Below are positions 9,450 to 17,752 of a stretch of DNA of 64,000 nucleotides, in pieces. Source of the stretch: Aliidiomarina maris (lineage in GTDB: Bacteria; Pseudomonadota; Gammaproteobacteria; Enterobacterales; Alteromonadaceae). Under the pieces are notes generated by a model. The model ran no database searches and had not been told where the DNA came from. It saw only the letters and a program-made list of their open reading frames with translations. The stretch spans positions 62,001-126,000 of the forward strand of contig NZ_PIPK01000008.1 of assembly GCF_003987335.1 (NCBI RefSeq), written 5' to 3'. The stretch's first letter is position 1. Each line of letters opens with the position of its first letter. Position numbers and translations under genes: made by a program.

Positions 9450-11666
9450 ATGAAAGCGCTAAAAACGCTGCCAGAGAAGTATTATCTAGACCATTTTAAC
9501 GAATTTCTCGCGTATATTGAGGGCCCTTGTGCACATTTGCTGGCAGCCCCTGAGCGCGCATTTGTGGACGACTTTCGCGCTCTCAACGAAGCCGCGCAGT
9601 GTTTGTTGGTCAGGTTATACAACCGTAAATCGGATTGGGTGGCACGCGACGCCTTGGTGTACGCCGAAATTAACGATATTCCGGCACAACTGGCAGTGCT
9701 GGCTCAGTGTCATTGGCTGCAGCCATTTGCCAGTGAAGACATTCAGATTTGGCTAGCAGATATTACCAAGCAACAATTACAACAGCTATACCAGCATTAT
9801 CAGCGTGTGGCGGCTGACGGCGTTGATACCTGTCATGGCGACTCAAGTACTTTAGCCAAGCCGCCAACGAAGTCAGCAGCTAAAGCGGGTTGGCTCAGCT
9901 ATTTGCAAACCCTGACAGCAACCGACTCCGAGCCAGCTTTAGCATGGGCTAATCAACACTTCGTGCGTCAAGGGCGCAGTCAAGTATTACGCTATTTGCT
10001 GTTTTTATATTTTGGCCGTACTCAGGGGCGCCTGAATCAGTTGTCGATGCGCGATTTAGGCATCATGCGCACGCGTCGCTTGGCGCACGAGGCGCAAGCA
10101 CGCTTTGCATCTGCTGACGAGGCTTTCAGTGCGTTTGAATGGAAGCATCAAAGTGACGCACTGAAGCAAACGATGGATGCGGGTTTACTTGCGTTTGCGC
10201 AGCAGTTGCCGACTACATCGGTTGGGGTTGCGGCGCAAGCCACTGCCTCACGCTTATATGCACGTTTGGGAAAACGTATGCTGGATAGCGAATTGTCAGT
10301 TCATCCCCAAGCCCTGGCACTTAGTTTTTTAGCCCGCTCAAATGAGCCTGAAGCAGTAGAAAAAAGCATTCGTGTGCGTTATGCGGCGGGCGAACATGAG
10401 GCAGTGCGCGAGCAATTAGAAGATATCATTGATAACCCTGACAGTGAAACCTTATGGGTGTTTGCCAGCGACTTCTACGCGCGCAAGTTCGGACGTAAAC
10501 GCACCAGTGTGTTGACTGACATGTTACGTGATAGTGCGCCTGTGATAGCCCTCGACGAAGCTTTTCTAGGTAACGTCGAGACGGGTGTAAAGCAGTATTA
10601 TCAAAGCCAGGGAATCGAAGCTTTCAAAACAGAGAATCGAATATGGCGGGCACTATTTGGTTTGGTGTTTTGGCATGAGCTGTTTGTGAATCCTAAAGCA
10701 GGTTTGGCCACCGAATTTGACCGTCTACCTGCAGTGCTAAAGAGCAATCAATTTTTTTCCCACATGCAGGCTGAAATAGAAGCGCGCCTGCAACAGTTTG
10801 ATAGTAGCCATACGTTGCGTGTGTGGTTACTTAAAGTCAGCAGCCAATACTACGGCCAAGGCAATGGCGTATTCCGTTGGCACCCTAAGATGCTGGAAAT
10901 TCTGGATATCTTATTAACCCACGTGAGTGTATCGCAATTGCAGCAGATATTGCTCGCAATGGCGAAAGACTACCATGCATTAAGTGACGGCTACCCGGAT
11001 TTAATGGTGCTTGAAAGTGGCCAACTAAGGTTCGAGGAAATCAAGGCGCCTGGTGACAGCTTACGTCGCAACCAGTTGATTAGTCTGCAAATGCTAAACC
11101 GGGCAGGGTTGAATGTGGCAGTGCGTCGGGTTGAATGGGCGTTCAACCCTGAACAGGCTTATGTGGTGGTAGACGTGGAAACCACGGGCGGTAATTCGGC
11201 TGGCAACCGAATGACTGAAATCGGCATGGTGAAAGTGGTTAATGCGAAAGTGGTTGCGAGCTGGCAAAGCTTGATAAACCCGCAGCGCGCTATTCCCCGA
11301 CACATTACTCAGTTAACCGGGATTAGCCAAGCTATGGTGGCAGACGCACCGATTTTTAGTGAGGTGGTGGATGAAATCAGTGATTTCCTAAAAGGCGCCG
11401 TATTTGTCGCTCATAATGTTAATTTCGATTATGGTTTCTTTAAGCGTGAGTACGAACTATGCGGCCGCTATATTCGCTTACCAAAACTATGTACGGTGAA
11501 GCTGGCACGACAGCATTTTACAGGGCTAGCGTCCTATTCGTTAGGCCGGCTTTGTGCTGACTTAGATATTCAATTAGCCCGTCACCACCGCGCGTTGGAC
11601 GACGCCCGGGCTGCTGCCGAGATTCTAATTCGCATCCAGCGTCAAGGGCTAAGGCCGGGCTCTTAA
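9450..11666 (+). CDS. FAN1-like VRR-NUC nuclease fused to a DEDDh (DnaQ-like) 3'-5' exonuclease
   Basis: This predicted structure-specific DNA nuclease has two catalytic domains. Residues 1 to about 490 resemble the N-terminal and helical regions of bacterial FAN1 proteins (PEKYYLDHF start, LVRLYNRKSDW segment). A VRR-NUC domain of the PD-(D/E)xK type follows near residues 495-560, with GYPDLMVLE and FEEIKAPGDSL supplying the D, E and K. From about residue 569 there is a complete DEDDh exonuclease: VVDVETTG, then HNVNFDYGF, then HHRALDDA. FAN1 proteins cut 5' flaps and act on interstrand crosslinks, whereas DEDDh enzymes degrade 3' ends. The combined role is inference. I chose the ATG at 9450 because AGGAG lies about six bases upstream; a GTG at 9444 abuts that site. 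It probably belongs to the recCBD transcript. The gene converges with the small gene at 11671. Confidence 0.85.
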   Translation: MKALKTLPEKYYLDHFNEFLAYIEGPCAHLLAAPERAFVDDFRALNEAAQCLLVRLYNRKSDWVARDALVYAEINDIPAQLAVLAQCHWLQPFASEDIQIWLADITKQQLQQLYQHYQRVAADGVDTCHGDSSTLAKPPTKSAAKAGWLSYLQTLTATDSEPALAWANQHFVRQGRSQVLRYLLFLYFGRTQGRLNQLSMRDLGIMRTRRLAHEAQARFASADEAFSAFEWKHQSDALKQTMDAGLLAFAQQLPTTSVGVAAQATASRLYARLGKRMLDSELSVHPQALALSFLARSNEPEAVEKSIRVRYAAGEHEAVREQLEDIIDNPDSETLWVFASDFYARKFGRKRTSVLTDMLRDSAPVIALDEAFLGNVETGVKQYYQSQGIEAFKTENRIWRALFGLVFWHELFVNPKAGLATEFDRLPAVLKSNQFFSHMQAEIEARLQQFDSSHTLRVWLLKVSSQYYGQGNGVFRWHPKMLEILDILLTHVSVSQLQQILLAMAKDYHALSDGYPDLMVLESGQLRFEEIKAPGDSLRRNQLISLQMLNRAGLNVAVRRVEWAFNPEQAYVVVDVETTGGNSAGNRMTEIGMVKVVNAKVVASWQSLINPQRAIPRHITQLTGISQAMVADAPIFSEVVDEISDFLKGAVFVAHNVNFDYGFFKREYELCGRYIRLPKLCTVKLARQHFTGLASYSLGRLCADLDIQLARHHRALDDARAAAEILIRIQRQGLRPGS

Positions 11667-11670
11667 CGGT

Positions 11671-11802
11671 TTAAGCCGTGCCAAATACCGCTTGTGCGTC
11701 TTGCATAAACAGCACCAAAGCCACCACCGTTAGCAGGGCATAAACAACATTACTCATGGAAAGTAATTTAGAGCGCTGTGGGCTATTTCTAAATGACTTC
11801 AT
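11671..11802 (-). CDS. Small single-pass membrane protein (43 residues)
   Basis: The short frame encodes a basic N terminus (MKSFRNSPQRSK), then one hydrophobic segment of about 18 residues (VVYALLTVVALVLFM) and a short polar tail. It has a strong ribosome site, AAGGAG, six bases before the ATG, which is the main reason to believe it. The stop codon lies four bases from the stop of the convergent nuclease-fusion gene. It lies downstream of ydbH-ynbE-ydbL on the same strand, but that operon's terminator separates them, so it probably has its own promoter in the AT-rich stretch at 11803-11940. I do not recognise the family. Confidence 0.6.
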   Translation of the reverse strand: MKSFRNSPQRSKLLSMSNVVYALLTVVALVLFMQDAQAVFGTA

Positions 11803-11940
11803 GACAGGCTCCTTACATCGTTAATTGAGGTTAATTGATTTAATAGGTTACGTAAGAAGTATAGAAAAAGTGGGCCAAAGATCATGCTCAGATCGCGAAT
11901 TAACTGCTATGTGATTGAGTCTACTTTTAAAAAAGTTGGA

Positions 11941-11979
11941 TAAAAAAAGCCGCTTTGAGTTTGCACCCAAAAGCGGCTG
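11941..11979 (-). terminator. Intrinsic terminator of the ydbH-ynbE-ydbL operon
   Basis: Read on the minus strand, AGCCGCTT (11978-11971) pairs with AAGCGGCT (11955-11948) and is followed by a run of seven T. It lies 32 bases beyond the ydbL stop codon. Confidence 0.85.
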
Positions 11980-12011
11980 ATTGTTAATTTTGCTGCGTGG
12001 GCTCGTTGCGC

Positions 12012-12410
12012 CTAGCGCTTAACCACCCATTCGTCGTCGAGTTCAATATATTGACCTGCTGGCGTGCGCTCAATAGCGCGTTTACCCGCCATGGCCTCCA
12101 CATCCGATACCGCGATATTGTTTTGCTCCGCAATGCGTGTGTACTCTGAGCGGCGTGCTTGATTAATCAAATCGGCGATTGCTCGTGCCTGTCCGCGTGC
12201 GTTAACAACACCGAGGTAGCCATTTTGGCGCTCGCCTACTAAGCCTTGCTCTTTGGCCGCAGACAACTCAGCCATCGCTTCTTGCAAGCTCATTTGCTGC
12301 GCGTTGGCGGGGCTACTTATACTGGCGGTAAGCATCAGCGCTAACATACACGTCAATGCAACCATCAGGCGGCGTATCGTTTGGGTGTTATCAAGGGTTA
12401 AAGTATGCAT
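12012..12410 (-). CDS. ydbL: YdbL family periplasmic protein (DUF1318)
   Basis: This 132-residue exported protein belongs to the YdbL/DUF1318 family. A signal peptide covers about residues 1-38 (hydrophobic MVALTCMLALML, cleavage near ANA-QQ). The mature part has the family pattern: an A-K-E-Q-G-LVGE segment, a GYLGVV segment, then an IADLINQARRSEY helix. In E. coli ydbL is the third gene of ydbH-ynbE-ydbL and is proposed to help YdbH-YnbE assembly in the periplasm. The order is the same here, 10 bases after ynbE. GGAG lies about six bases before the ATG. The gene is followed by a strong terminator. Confidence 0.9.
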   Translation of the reverse strand: MHTLTLDNTQTIRRLMVALTCMLALMLTASISSPANAQQMSLQEAMAELSAAKEQGLVGERQNGYLGVVNARGQARAIADLINQARRSEYTRIAEQNNIAVSDVEAMAGKRAIERTPAGQYIELDDEWVVKR

Positions 12411-12420
12411 GGTTTACTCC

Positions 12421-12624
12421 TTAAAATAATCCACTCGAGCCGCTAAAAATCTGGTCCAATTCCTGCGCCACCCGAATATAAATTTCATGTTCAATCTTAA
12501 CATTTAAATTAATATGAATCGGTTCACTAGGTGCAGCCACTTGCACCGTTGGGGTACAAGCTGTTACCCCAGCAGCAAATAGGCTGGTTAAGCCTGCCGC
12601 AATGAGTATTCGATGCTTCGTCAT
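12421..12624 (-). CDS. ynbE: YnbE family outer-membrane lipoprotein
   Basis: This 67-residue lipoprotein has a short signal peptide ending at the lipobox-like GVTAC, with the lipidated Cys at residue 23. The mature part has the family-typical PIHINLNVKIEHEIYI strand. In E. coli YnbE binds the C-terminal end of YdbH, extending a bridge to the outer membrane that carries phospholipid. That role is family knowledge. It lies between ydbH and ydbL with short gaps. GGAG lies seven bases before the ATG. Confidence 0.9.
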   Translation of the reverse strand: MTKHRILIAAGLTSLFAAGVTACTPTVQVAAPSEPIHINLNVKIEHEIYIRVAQELDQIFSGSSGLF

Positions 12625-12669
12625 ACAATATCTCCTTGGTTCCTATGGCTTCGACCATACGCTAACGCT

Positions 12670-15600
12670 TTAGTTGCGCAGACGCTGGATCAAACGTTGC
12701 TGTACACGTTCCTGAATAATTTCATTGAGCTGGTTAACTAGTTGCAAGCTAGCGAGCAAAGCAGGCAGGTCCTCTTCAAGAGTTACCTCCAGACGCACCG
12801 GGCGTCCGTGCTCAAGTGCTGGGTTATTACCTTGAATCAGTAGAGCGAGCAACAAGGTGCCGTCCTCGGCATAGGTCACGTCACCTTGTAGCTCAGAGTA
12901 ATGGAAGTCGTCAAGGGCTCGCATGACAATATCCATGGCCATATTGCTTTGCGCCATTTGGCGCGCACGTTCTGAACGGTACTGTAACTGCCCCCCAGGC
13001 GGCAAGGCGTTAATACGGCCTTGCTCGACAAACACACCTTGTGGTGACCAGCGTACGGGAATAGCGCCAGATAATAGCCCACTACCTTGAATATCTGTGG
13101 CCGGGTACTCCGCTAACAGGCGAGCAATATCGAGTTGGTTGAGTTCGATGAAAAAAGTATGTGCGGGTTCACTCAGTACATAACGCTGTGGCCGCAGCGA
13201 CAGCACGCCATTGAGCATCGCAATTTGGTTTTGGCCAATTTCAACCTGTCCTAGCAGCGGGTCATTGAGCGTACCTTGGTAGCTTGCTTTTAGCTCACCG
13301 GGCCCTAAGGTCAGGCCAGCTTCAACACGCTGCACACTCGCTTGTACGAGCTCGGCCATCAGCGCCTCATCTATGACATTGATATCTAGCTGCGAACGTA
13401 AACCAGTGAATGCAATCGTGTCGTACACGCCTGATACGTCAACCATATCGAGTTGACCACGCAGGTTCAAAGTTGGCGCTTCTTGGCTGCCATAATACCG
13501 CAGCTGCCCCTCGGCACGGGTGCGGCCACGTTCTAGTTGCAGCAATTCAGGCCAGTTTGGCAGGGTGGCGGCAATCGGGTTGCCAGCGAGCCAAAATATA
13601 TCGCTGAGTTGCCAATCGACCTCAACGTCTGCGCCATCGCTTTGTAGTTGGTGACGCAAAATTAAGCCAGGCCCATTGGTGATACGACCTGTACTGCGAA
13701 AATCAGGGCTTGCAGCTAAGGGCGTTGCGGCTATATCAGCCAACCAACGCCAGCTTACCGGGCGCAGTAGCGGGCTATCAACGCGTGGTGTTGAGACATC
13801 AATTTGGCTACTAAACTGCAGGCTAGGGAGGTCATTAAGGTTGCCGTGCAGGCGCCATTGTCCAAGCTCAACTAATACATTCGGTACAGATGCTTCCATA
13901 GGTTGAGTGACAGCGGTGGCACCAAGTTGCAATATCGCAGGTGTTTCTGCATCGATCGCTAAGCTGTTGTTGGCATCGAGGGTGAATGTGAATGGTACGC
14001 GCACGTCGATATCTTCGGTGGCTACGGCATCAATTTGCCAATTGGCCTGACGTAAGCGTAATTCACTGCGCTCACTGGCGATGCTAAATGGTTGCTGGCT
14101 CACGATCATGTCACTGAAAATATTAACTTGCGTGGTGCCACTCCCTTCAACGCGCAGTTGCATCGCTATCGGGCTGGTTGGGTCGGCCTGATAATCGGAT
14201 ATATCTATCTGATAGGCGAGTGCGCCAAGGTCGGCGTTCCACGCCGCTAAACTTGCATTCAGTGGGGTTAGGTCGGCGACGCCACGGACACTTGCATCGA
14301 CAGTTTCAAGTGCGCCTGCATTGAGTTCGACCTGCCCAGATGCACCTAAACTCAACGCGCCAACATCGACTAAACTTGGGCGGTGTGCACTGGCTAGATT
14401 AAAATCAATGACGCCGTTCATCGCAGCAGCTTGCTCAAGCTGATTGCTTTGCCAGGGTAGATTGAGATCAAAATTCACATCCAGTGCCACCGGTCCTTGC
14501 CAATAGGCCAGCAACAGGCTGGGCGTGGCCATCACTTGTTCACTGGTTAAATGGCTACTATCGACCTGTTGGTGCACACCTGCGCTGAACTTCTCACCAA
14601 GCCTGCGCAGCATAAATTCACTGACTTCCACATCACCCTCGCCGTCAAGCTGCATCGTCGGGTTGTCAGCTTGGGGCTGAGCGCGCCCACGTGCAGTGAG
14701 GTTTAAACTGAGCTGACGCTCAATCGCTACTTGCAAGGATGTGTCGGCGTCCACTTGGCCGAGCCACTCACCCAAGGTGTCACTGCGGGTTGCCGAGCGC
14801 GCCGTCACTTCATATTCCGCGTCGACACGGTGATGAATATACTCGCTGACAGGTTGGGTGAGCGTGTCAATCTCAGCCAGCCACGGGCGCAAATGTGGCA
14901 CTAACCACTGCGCGGTTGGCTCGTAAAACAACGACCCTTGGGCATGCACACTGCGATCGCGATTCAACTGCTGTTCTGCGGTTAAATTGAATGACATCGG
15001 GCTTTGGATTTCAAGTAATAGCCGGGGCAACTGATTTTCTACCGTATACGCAACTCGGAGCGTGAGTTGCTCAAGCTGATCAAACTGCGTATGGGGGCTC
15101 AATTGCATCGTCAACTGCGTGTACTGTGGGTCGTCAGCACTTAGCAAGCGTTGTTTGTTTTCGCTATGAAAGGCGAGTTGCCCCGTATATTGGCAGCCAC
15201 CGTCACAGGGGAGACTGAGATGGAAGGCGTCAATGTCTACCCGATGTGGTAAATCCCGGGGCAGGTGCCAACTGCGTGGCAATGCTAACTGCTGCCAATC
15301 AAACCCTGGGGCGTCAGACTCAGCGGCTTGTGGCCAATCCGTCAATGCGACGTCGAGCACATCCGCTTCGATAATTTGAACTTCAGGCCGAAACCCTTGC
15401 CACTGCCAGGTAATAAACAAGTCTTGTGCGTTCACATGGGCACGCCAGTCAACCTCTTGCACGGATGGCTGCTCAGACGCTGAATGGGTGCCCAGGTAAA
15501 CGACGTTAATATGCGCCAGGCGCACGTGCTTATAGCCGATACTACTAATTTTGTAGTCCAACTGTTCTATTGGCAACCCAGCTAAGGTACGCTGCAAATA

Positions 15601-15672
15601 CCACCAAGCACCGCCTATGGCAGTGCCGAGAACGGCTATAATGATGAGGATAACGATTAGGATTCGACGCAT
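12670..15672 (-). CDS. ydbH: YdbH family AsmA-like intermembrane lipid transport protein
   Basis: YdbH is one of three redundant AsmA-like proteins (with TamB and YhdP) thought to carry phospholipid between inner and outer membranes. The product has one N-terminal transmembrane helix (ILIVILIIIAVLGTAIGGAWWYL) followed by about 970 periplasmic residues rich in alternating beta strands. The C-terminal end (GNNPALEHGRPVRLEVTLEE) is typical of the family's DUF748/dicarboxylate-transport region. The start is uncertain. ATG at 15672 begins immediately before the membrane helix, as in E. coli. In-frame ATGs at 15684 and 15720 would add 4 and 16 residues, and none of the three has a clear ribosome site. 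It leads the ydbH-ynbE-ydbL operon and is divergent from the gene at 15736. Confidence 0.88.
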   Translation of the reverse strand: MRRILIVILIIIAVLGTAIGGAWWYLQRTLAGLPIEQLDYKISSIGYKHVRLAHINVVYLGTHSASEQPSVQEVDWRAHVNAQDLFITWQWQGFRPEVQIIEADVLDVALTDWPQAAESDAPGFDWQQLALPRSWHLPRDLPHRVDIDAFHLSLPCDGGCQYTGQLAFHSENKQRLLSADDPQYTQLTMQLSPHTQFDQLEQLTLRVAYTVENQLPRLLLEIQSPMSFNLTAEQQLNRDRSVHAQGSLFYEPTAQWLVPHLRPWLAEIDTLTQPVSEYIHHRVDAEYEVTARSATRSDTLGEWLGQVDADTSLQVAIERQLSLNLTARGRAQPQADNPTMQLDGEGDVEVSEFMLRRLGEKFSAGVHQQVDSSHLTSEQVMATPSLLLAYWQGPVALDVNFDLNLPWQSNQLEQAAAMNGVIDFNLASAHRPSLVDVGALSLGASGQVELNAGALETVDASVRGVADLTPLNASLAAWNADLGALAYQIDISDYQADPTSPIAMQLRVEGSGTTQVNIFSDMIVSQQPFSIASERSELRLRQANWQIDAVATEDIDVRVPFTFTLDANNSLAIDAETPAILQLGATAVTQPMEASVPNVLVELGQWRLHGNLNDLPSLQFSSQIDVSTPRVDSPLLRPVSWRWLADIAATPLAASPDFRSTGRITNGPGLILRHQLQSDGADVEVDWQLSDIFWLAGNPIAATLPNWPELLQLERGRTRAEGQLRYYGSQEAPTLNLRGQLDMVDVSGVYDTIAFTGLRSQLDINVIDEALMAELVQASVQRVEAGLTLGPGELKASYQGTLNDPLLGQVEIGQNQIAMLNGVLSLRPQRYVLSEPAHTFFIELNQLDIARLLAEYPATDIQGSGLLSGAIPVRWSPQGVFVEQGRINALPPGGQLQYRSERARQMAQSNMAMDIVMRALDDFHYSELQGDVTYAEDGTLLLALLIQGNNPALEHGRPVRLEVTLEEDLPALLASLQLVNQLNEIIQERVQQRLIQRLRN

Positions 15673-15735
15673 GCAACTAAGCATAATCTGGTTACTCAAA
15701 AGCGCCAATGCCGTGCGCATAAAAAGTTGTTAAAG

Positions 15736-17628
15736 ATGAATTCACTAGCACTGCGACCATGGTTTCAAACGGGGCTTAGCTGGGGGCTATGCGGGCTATG
15801 GCTGTGTCTATTGGCTTATGTACCCCTTGCAAAGCTTGGTGGCTTCGGGTTTGCCTTCGTTTGGATGCTGAGCAGTGCGCTCATTTACGTGCACTTAAGC
15901 CGCTTGTTGCTGTTACGCCGGCGCGCTTTGATTCAGTATGTGTTCAGCCCTGACAGCCCTGTCGCCCGGCTACTGTGGCGCAGTATTGTATCGCAATTGG
16001 GTGCTGCCATACTTGCAGTGATACTGGCTTTAGGCAGTCTAATTGCAGCTGCGCAACTGGCGCCATGGGAGTGGGCATTGCTTGGTGCGAGCGTGCTCAC
16101 GCTCAGCGGATGGCAATGGGTGTGGCAGCAACTTCTGAGCGCGCATATTCAGCCTGTCTATCGGCGCCACGTGATACTGCGGGTTGCCGCGTGGTGCAAC
16201 CTAGGCTTATTGAGTATGGGGCTACTAGCGGGCTATTTTTGGTGGGTAGAAGTGCCTGCTACCCAGCATTTAACTTGGCTTGAAGTGGTGCAAGCTCAGA
16301 GCCAAACTCAAGATTTTGCAACGCCAGATGAATCGGGCTTCGCGCTGATTGACGCTGTGCTCCAAGCCAGTCAGGGTCTACAGGCGCTAGTTTGGCACTT
16401 AATTCAGTGGCTGAGTCAGTCCACACCGTGGTGGTTAAGTGGCAGTATTTTTATCCTGCTCGTATTGGGTGTCATGCTGCAGGTTGCACTGATTTGGCTG
16501 GTGTTGCTGGGTATTCATAGTTTGCTTATCCGTGTAATGCAGGCTGCGCATACGACAGGGAGTGAAAAAAATGCACAGCAACTTGGCCTGGCTCGGGCGC
16601 ATGTCCTGATTGGGGTCACGGTGGCTGGGTTAGCCTTACTGTTGTGGGGTTATTTTGAGCGTCAAATGCAGACCTTGCCAGAGCGTAACATCGCGGTGTC
16701 GCAGACAACGCCAGAAGACCCATGCTCGCCCGCTGCATTACAACGCAGCCAAGCTTTATTTGGACAAGCGGCGCCACAATTAAGTGCCGAGCAGTCAGCA
16801 GCAGCGATGGCTGCCATTCAACCTATAGTGGCAACCCATCTAGACCGCGCATTTAGCGCCGGTGAGCAGGGCATTGATGCATTTTTGGATTGGAATTTCT
16901 CGTTGGCGGGGCAGTACACACAGTTGGTGTTTGTTGCCCAAGCTCAGCTTAGTGATGAGAGTTTCGAAACCTTACTGCAGAGCAAATTAAGCGAATTTAC
17001 CCAAACCCAATTAGCCCCAGCGTTGCGCCAAGCTGAGCGGCAATTAGCAACTGACATTCAGCACGTATTAGTTACCCAAGCGCAACAATATCAAGCTCAA
17101 ACCCAAGCGCTGTTACCGCAAACCCAAGCGATGTGCTTTGATTGGTCTGACCTTCAATTTGACAGCCAAGCGTTAGTACGTAAATCAGCAGTCGGCGCGG
17201 GCGTGGTACCTGGGTTGGCGTTAGCGGCGCGAGGTTTAGCGCCTGCCAGCGCAATTGGCGTGCGAGCAGGCACGCGGCGTGTTCTGGCAATGTTAAGTGG
17301 GCGCATGGTCGTGCGTTCTGGCGCGACTGCGACTGCGACCACTGCAGGCACCGTGTGCGGACCTTTATGTATGATGGTTTTAGGTGGCGCGACTTGGCTC
17401 GGAACCGATTTGGTGCTGAATTATGCCGATGAAAAGCTAAATCGTGACAGTTTACGTGAGCCATTAGTGGATGCCTTAGCGCAACAACGTTTGGAATTAG
17501 AGCTGCAACTGCTGGCGGACGCGGAGCGCTGGGTGCATCTATTTTTCTATGAAATGGAGCAAGCACAGCAACAACGCTTCAATATGTCGCGCGAGTTGTT
17601 GCACGAATCTGACACGCCAAGACGCTAA
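15736..17628 (+). CDS. Uncharacterised multi-pass membrane protein
   Basis: I do not recognise this 630-residue protein. Hydrophobic segments occur near residues 10-55, 80-120, 145-170, 230-265 and 285-310, giving roughly seven or eight membrane passes in the N-terminal half. A soluble, glutamine- and alanine-rich helical stretch follows at about 330-465. Then comes a glycine/alanine-rich hydrophobic region (about 480-570, GAGVVPGLALAARGLAP and TAGTVCGPLCMMVLGGATW) and a polar helical tail. Two cysteines close together (VCGPLC) lie in that region. The likely start is the ATG at 15736; an in-frame TTG at 15727 is also possible, and both have weak ribosome sites. It is divergent from ydbH across about 60 bases, so the two may share a regulatory region. 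Confidence 0.75.
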   Translation: MNSLALRPWFQTGLSWGLCGLWLCLLAYVPLAKLGGFGFAFVWMLSSALIYVHLSRLLLLRRRALIQYVFSPDSPVARLLWRSIVSQLGAAILAVILALGSLIAAAQLAPWEWALLGASVLTLSGWQWVWQQLLSAHIQPVYRRHVILRVAAWCNLGLLSMGLLAGYFWWVEVPATQHLTWLEVVQAQSQTQDFATPDESGFALIDAVLQASQGLQALVWHLIQWLSQSTPWWLSGSIFILLVLGVMLQVALIWLVLLGIHSLLIRVMQAAHTTGSEKNAQQLGLARAHVLIGVTVAGLALLLWGYFERQMQTLPERNIAVSQTTPEDPCSPAALQRSQALFGQAAPQLSAEQSAAAMAAIQPIVATHLDRAFSAGEQGIDAFLDWNFSLAGQYTQLVFVAQAQLSDESFETLLQSKLSEFTQTQLAPALRQAERQLATDIQHVLVTQAQQYQAQTQALLPQTQAMCFDWSDLQFDSQALVRKSAVGAGVVPGLALAARGLAPASAIGVRAGTRRVLAMLSGRMVVRSGATATATTAGTVCGPLCMMVLGGATWLGTDLVLNYADEKLNRDSLREPLVDALAQQRLELELQLLADAERWVHLFFYEMEQAQQQRFNMSRELLHESDTPRR

Positions 17629-17650
17629 AATACTTTCCCTTTCGGTTAAA

Positions 17651-17700
17651 GTTCGCTAGCCTGCAAAACCAAAAGATAGCGAACAAGCGCTAATAGCGCT
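17651..17700. repeat. Two inverted repeats in the tyrP leader
   Basis: GTTCGCTA (17651-17658) pairs exactly with TAGCGAAC (17677-17684). Directly after it, AGCGCTA (17686-17692) pairs with TAGCGCT (17694-17700) around a single A. Neither is followed by a T run, so these are not ordinary terminators. They lie 50-100 bases before the permease start and could be an operator or leader structure. A TyrR box (TGTAAA-N6-TTTACA) is not visible. Confidence 0.4.
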
Positions 17701-17752
17701 GTATCAGCTAAGACATAACCAATAACAACAATAACAAAAGGATACCGGGGTT

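Noticed and set aside
17072-17566. A 164-codon minus-strand frame
   Set aside because: It lies inside the 630-residue membrane protein gene on the opposite strand, with no motif and no ribosome site.
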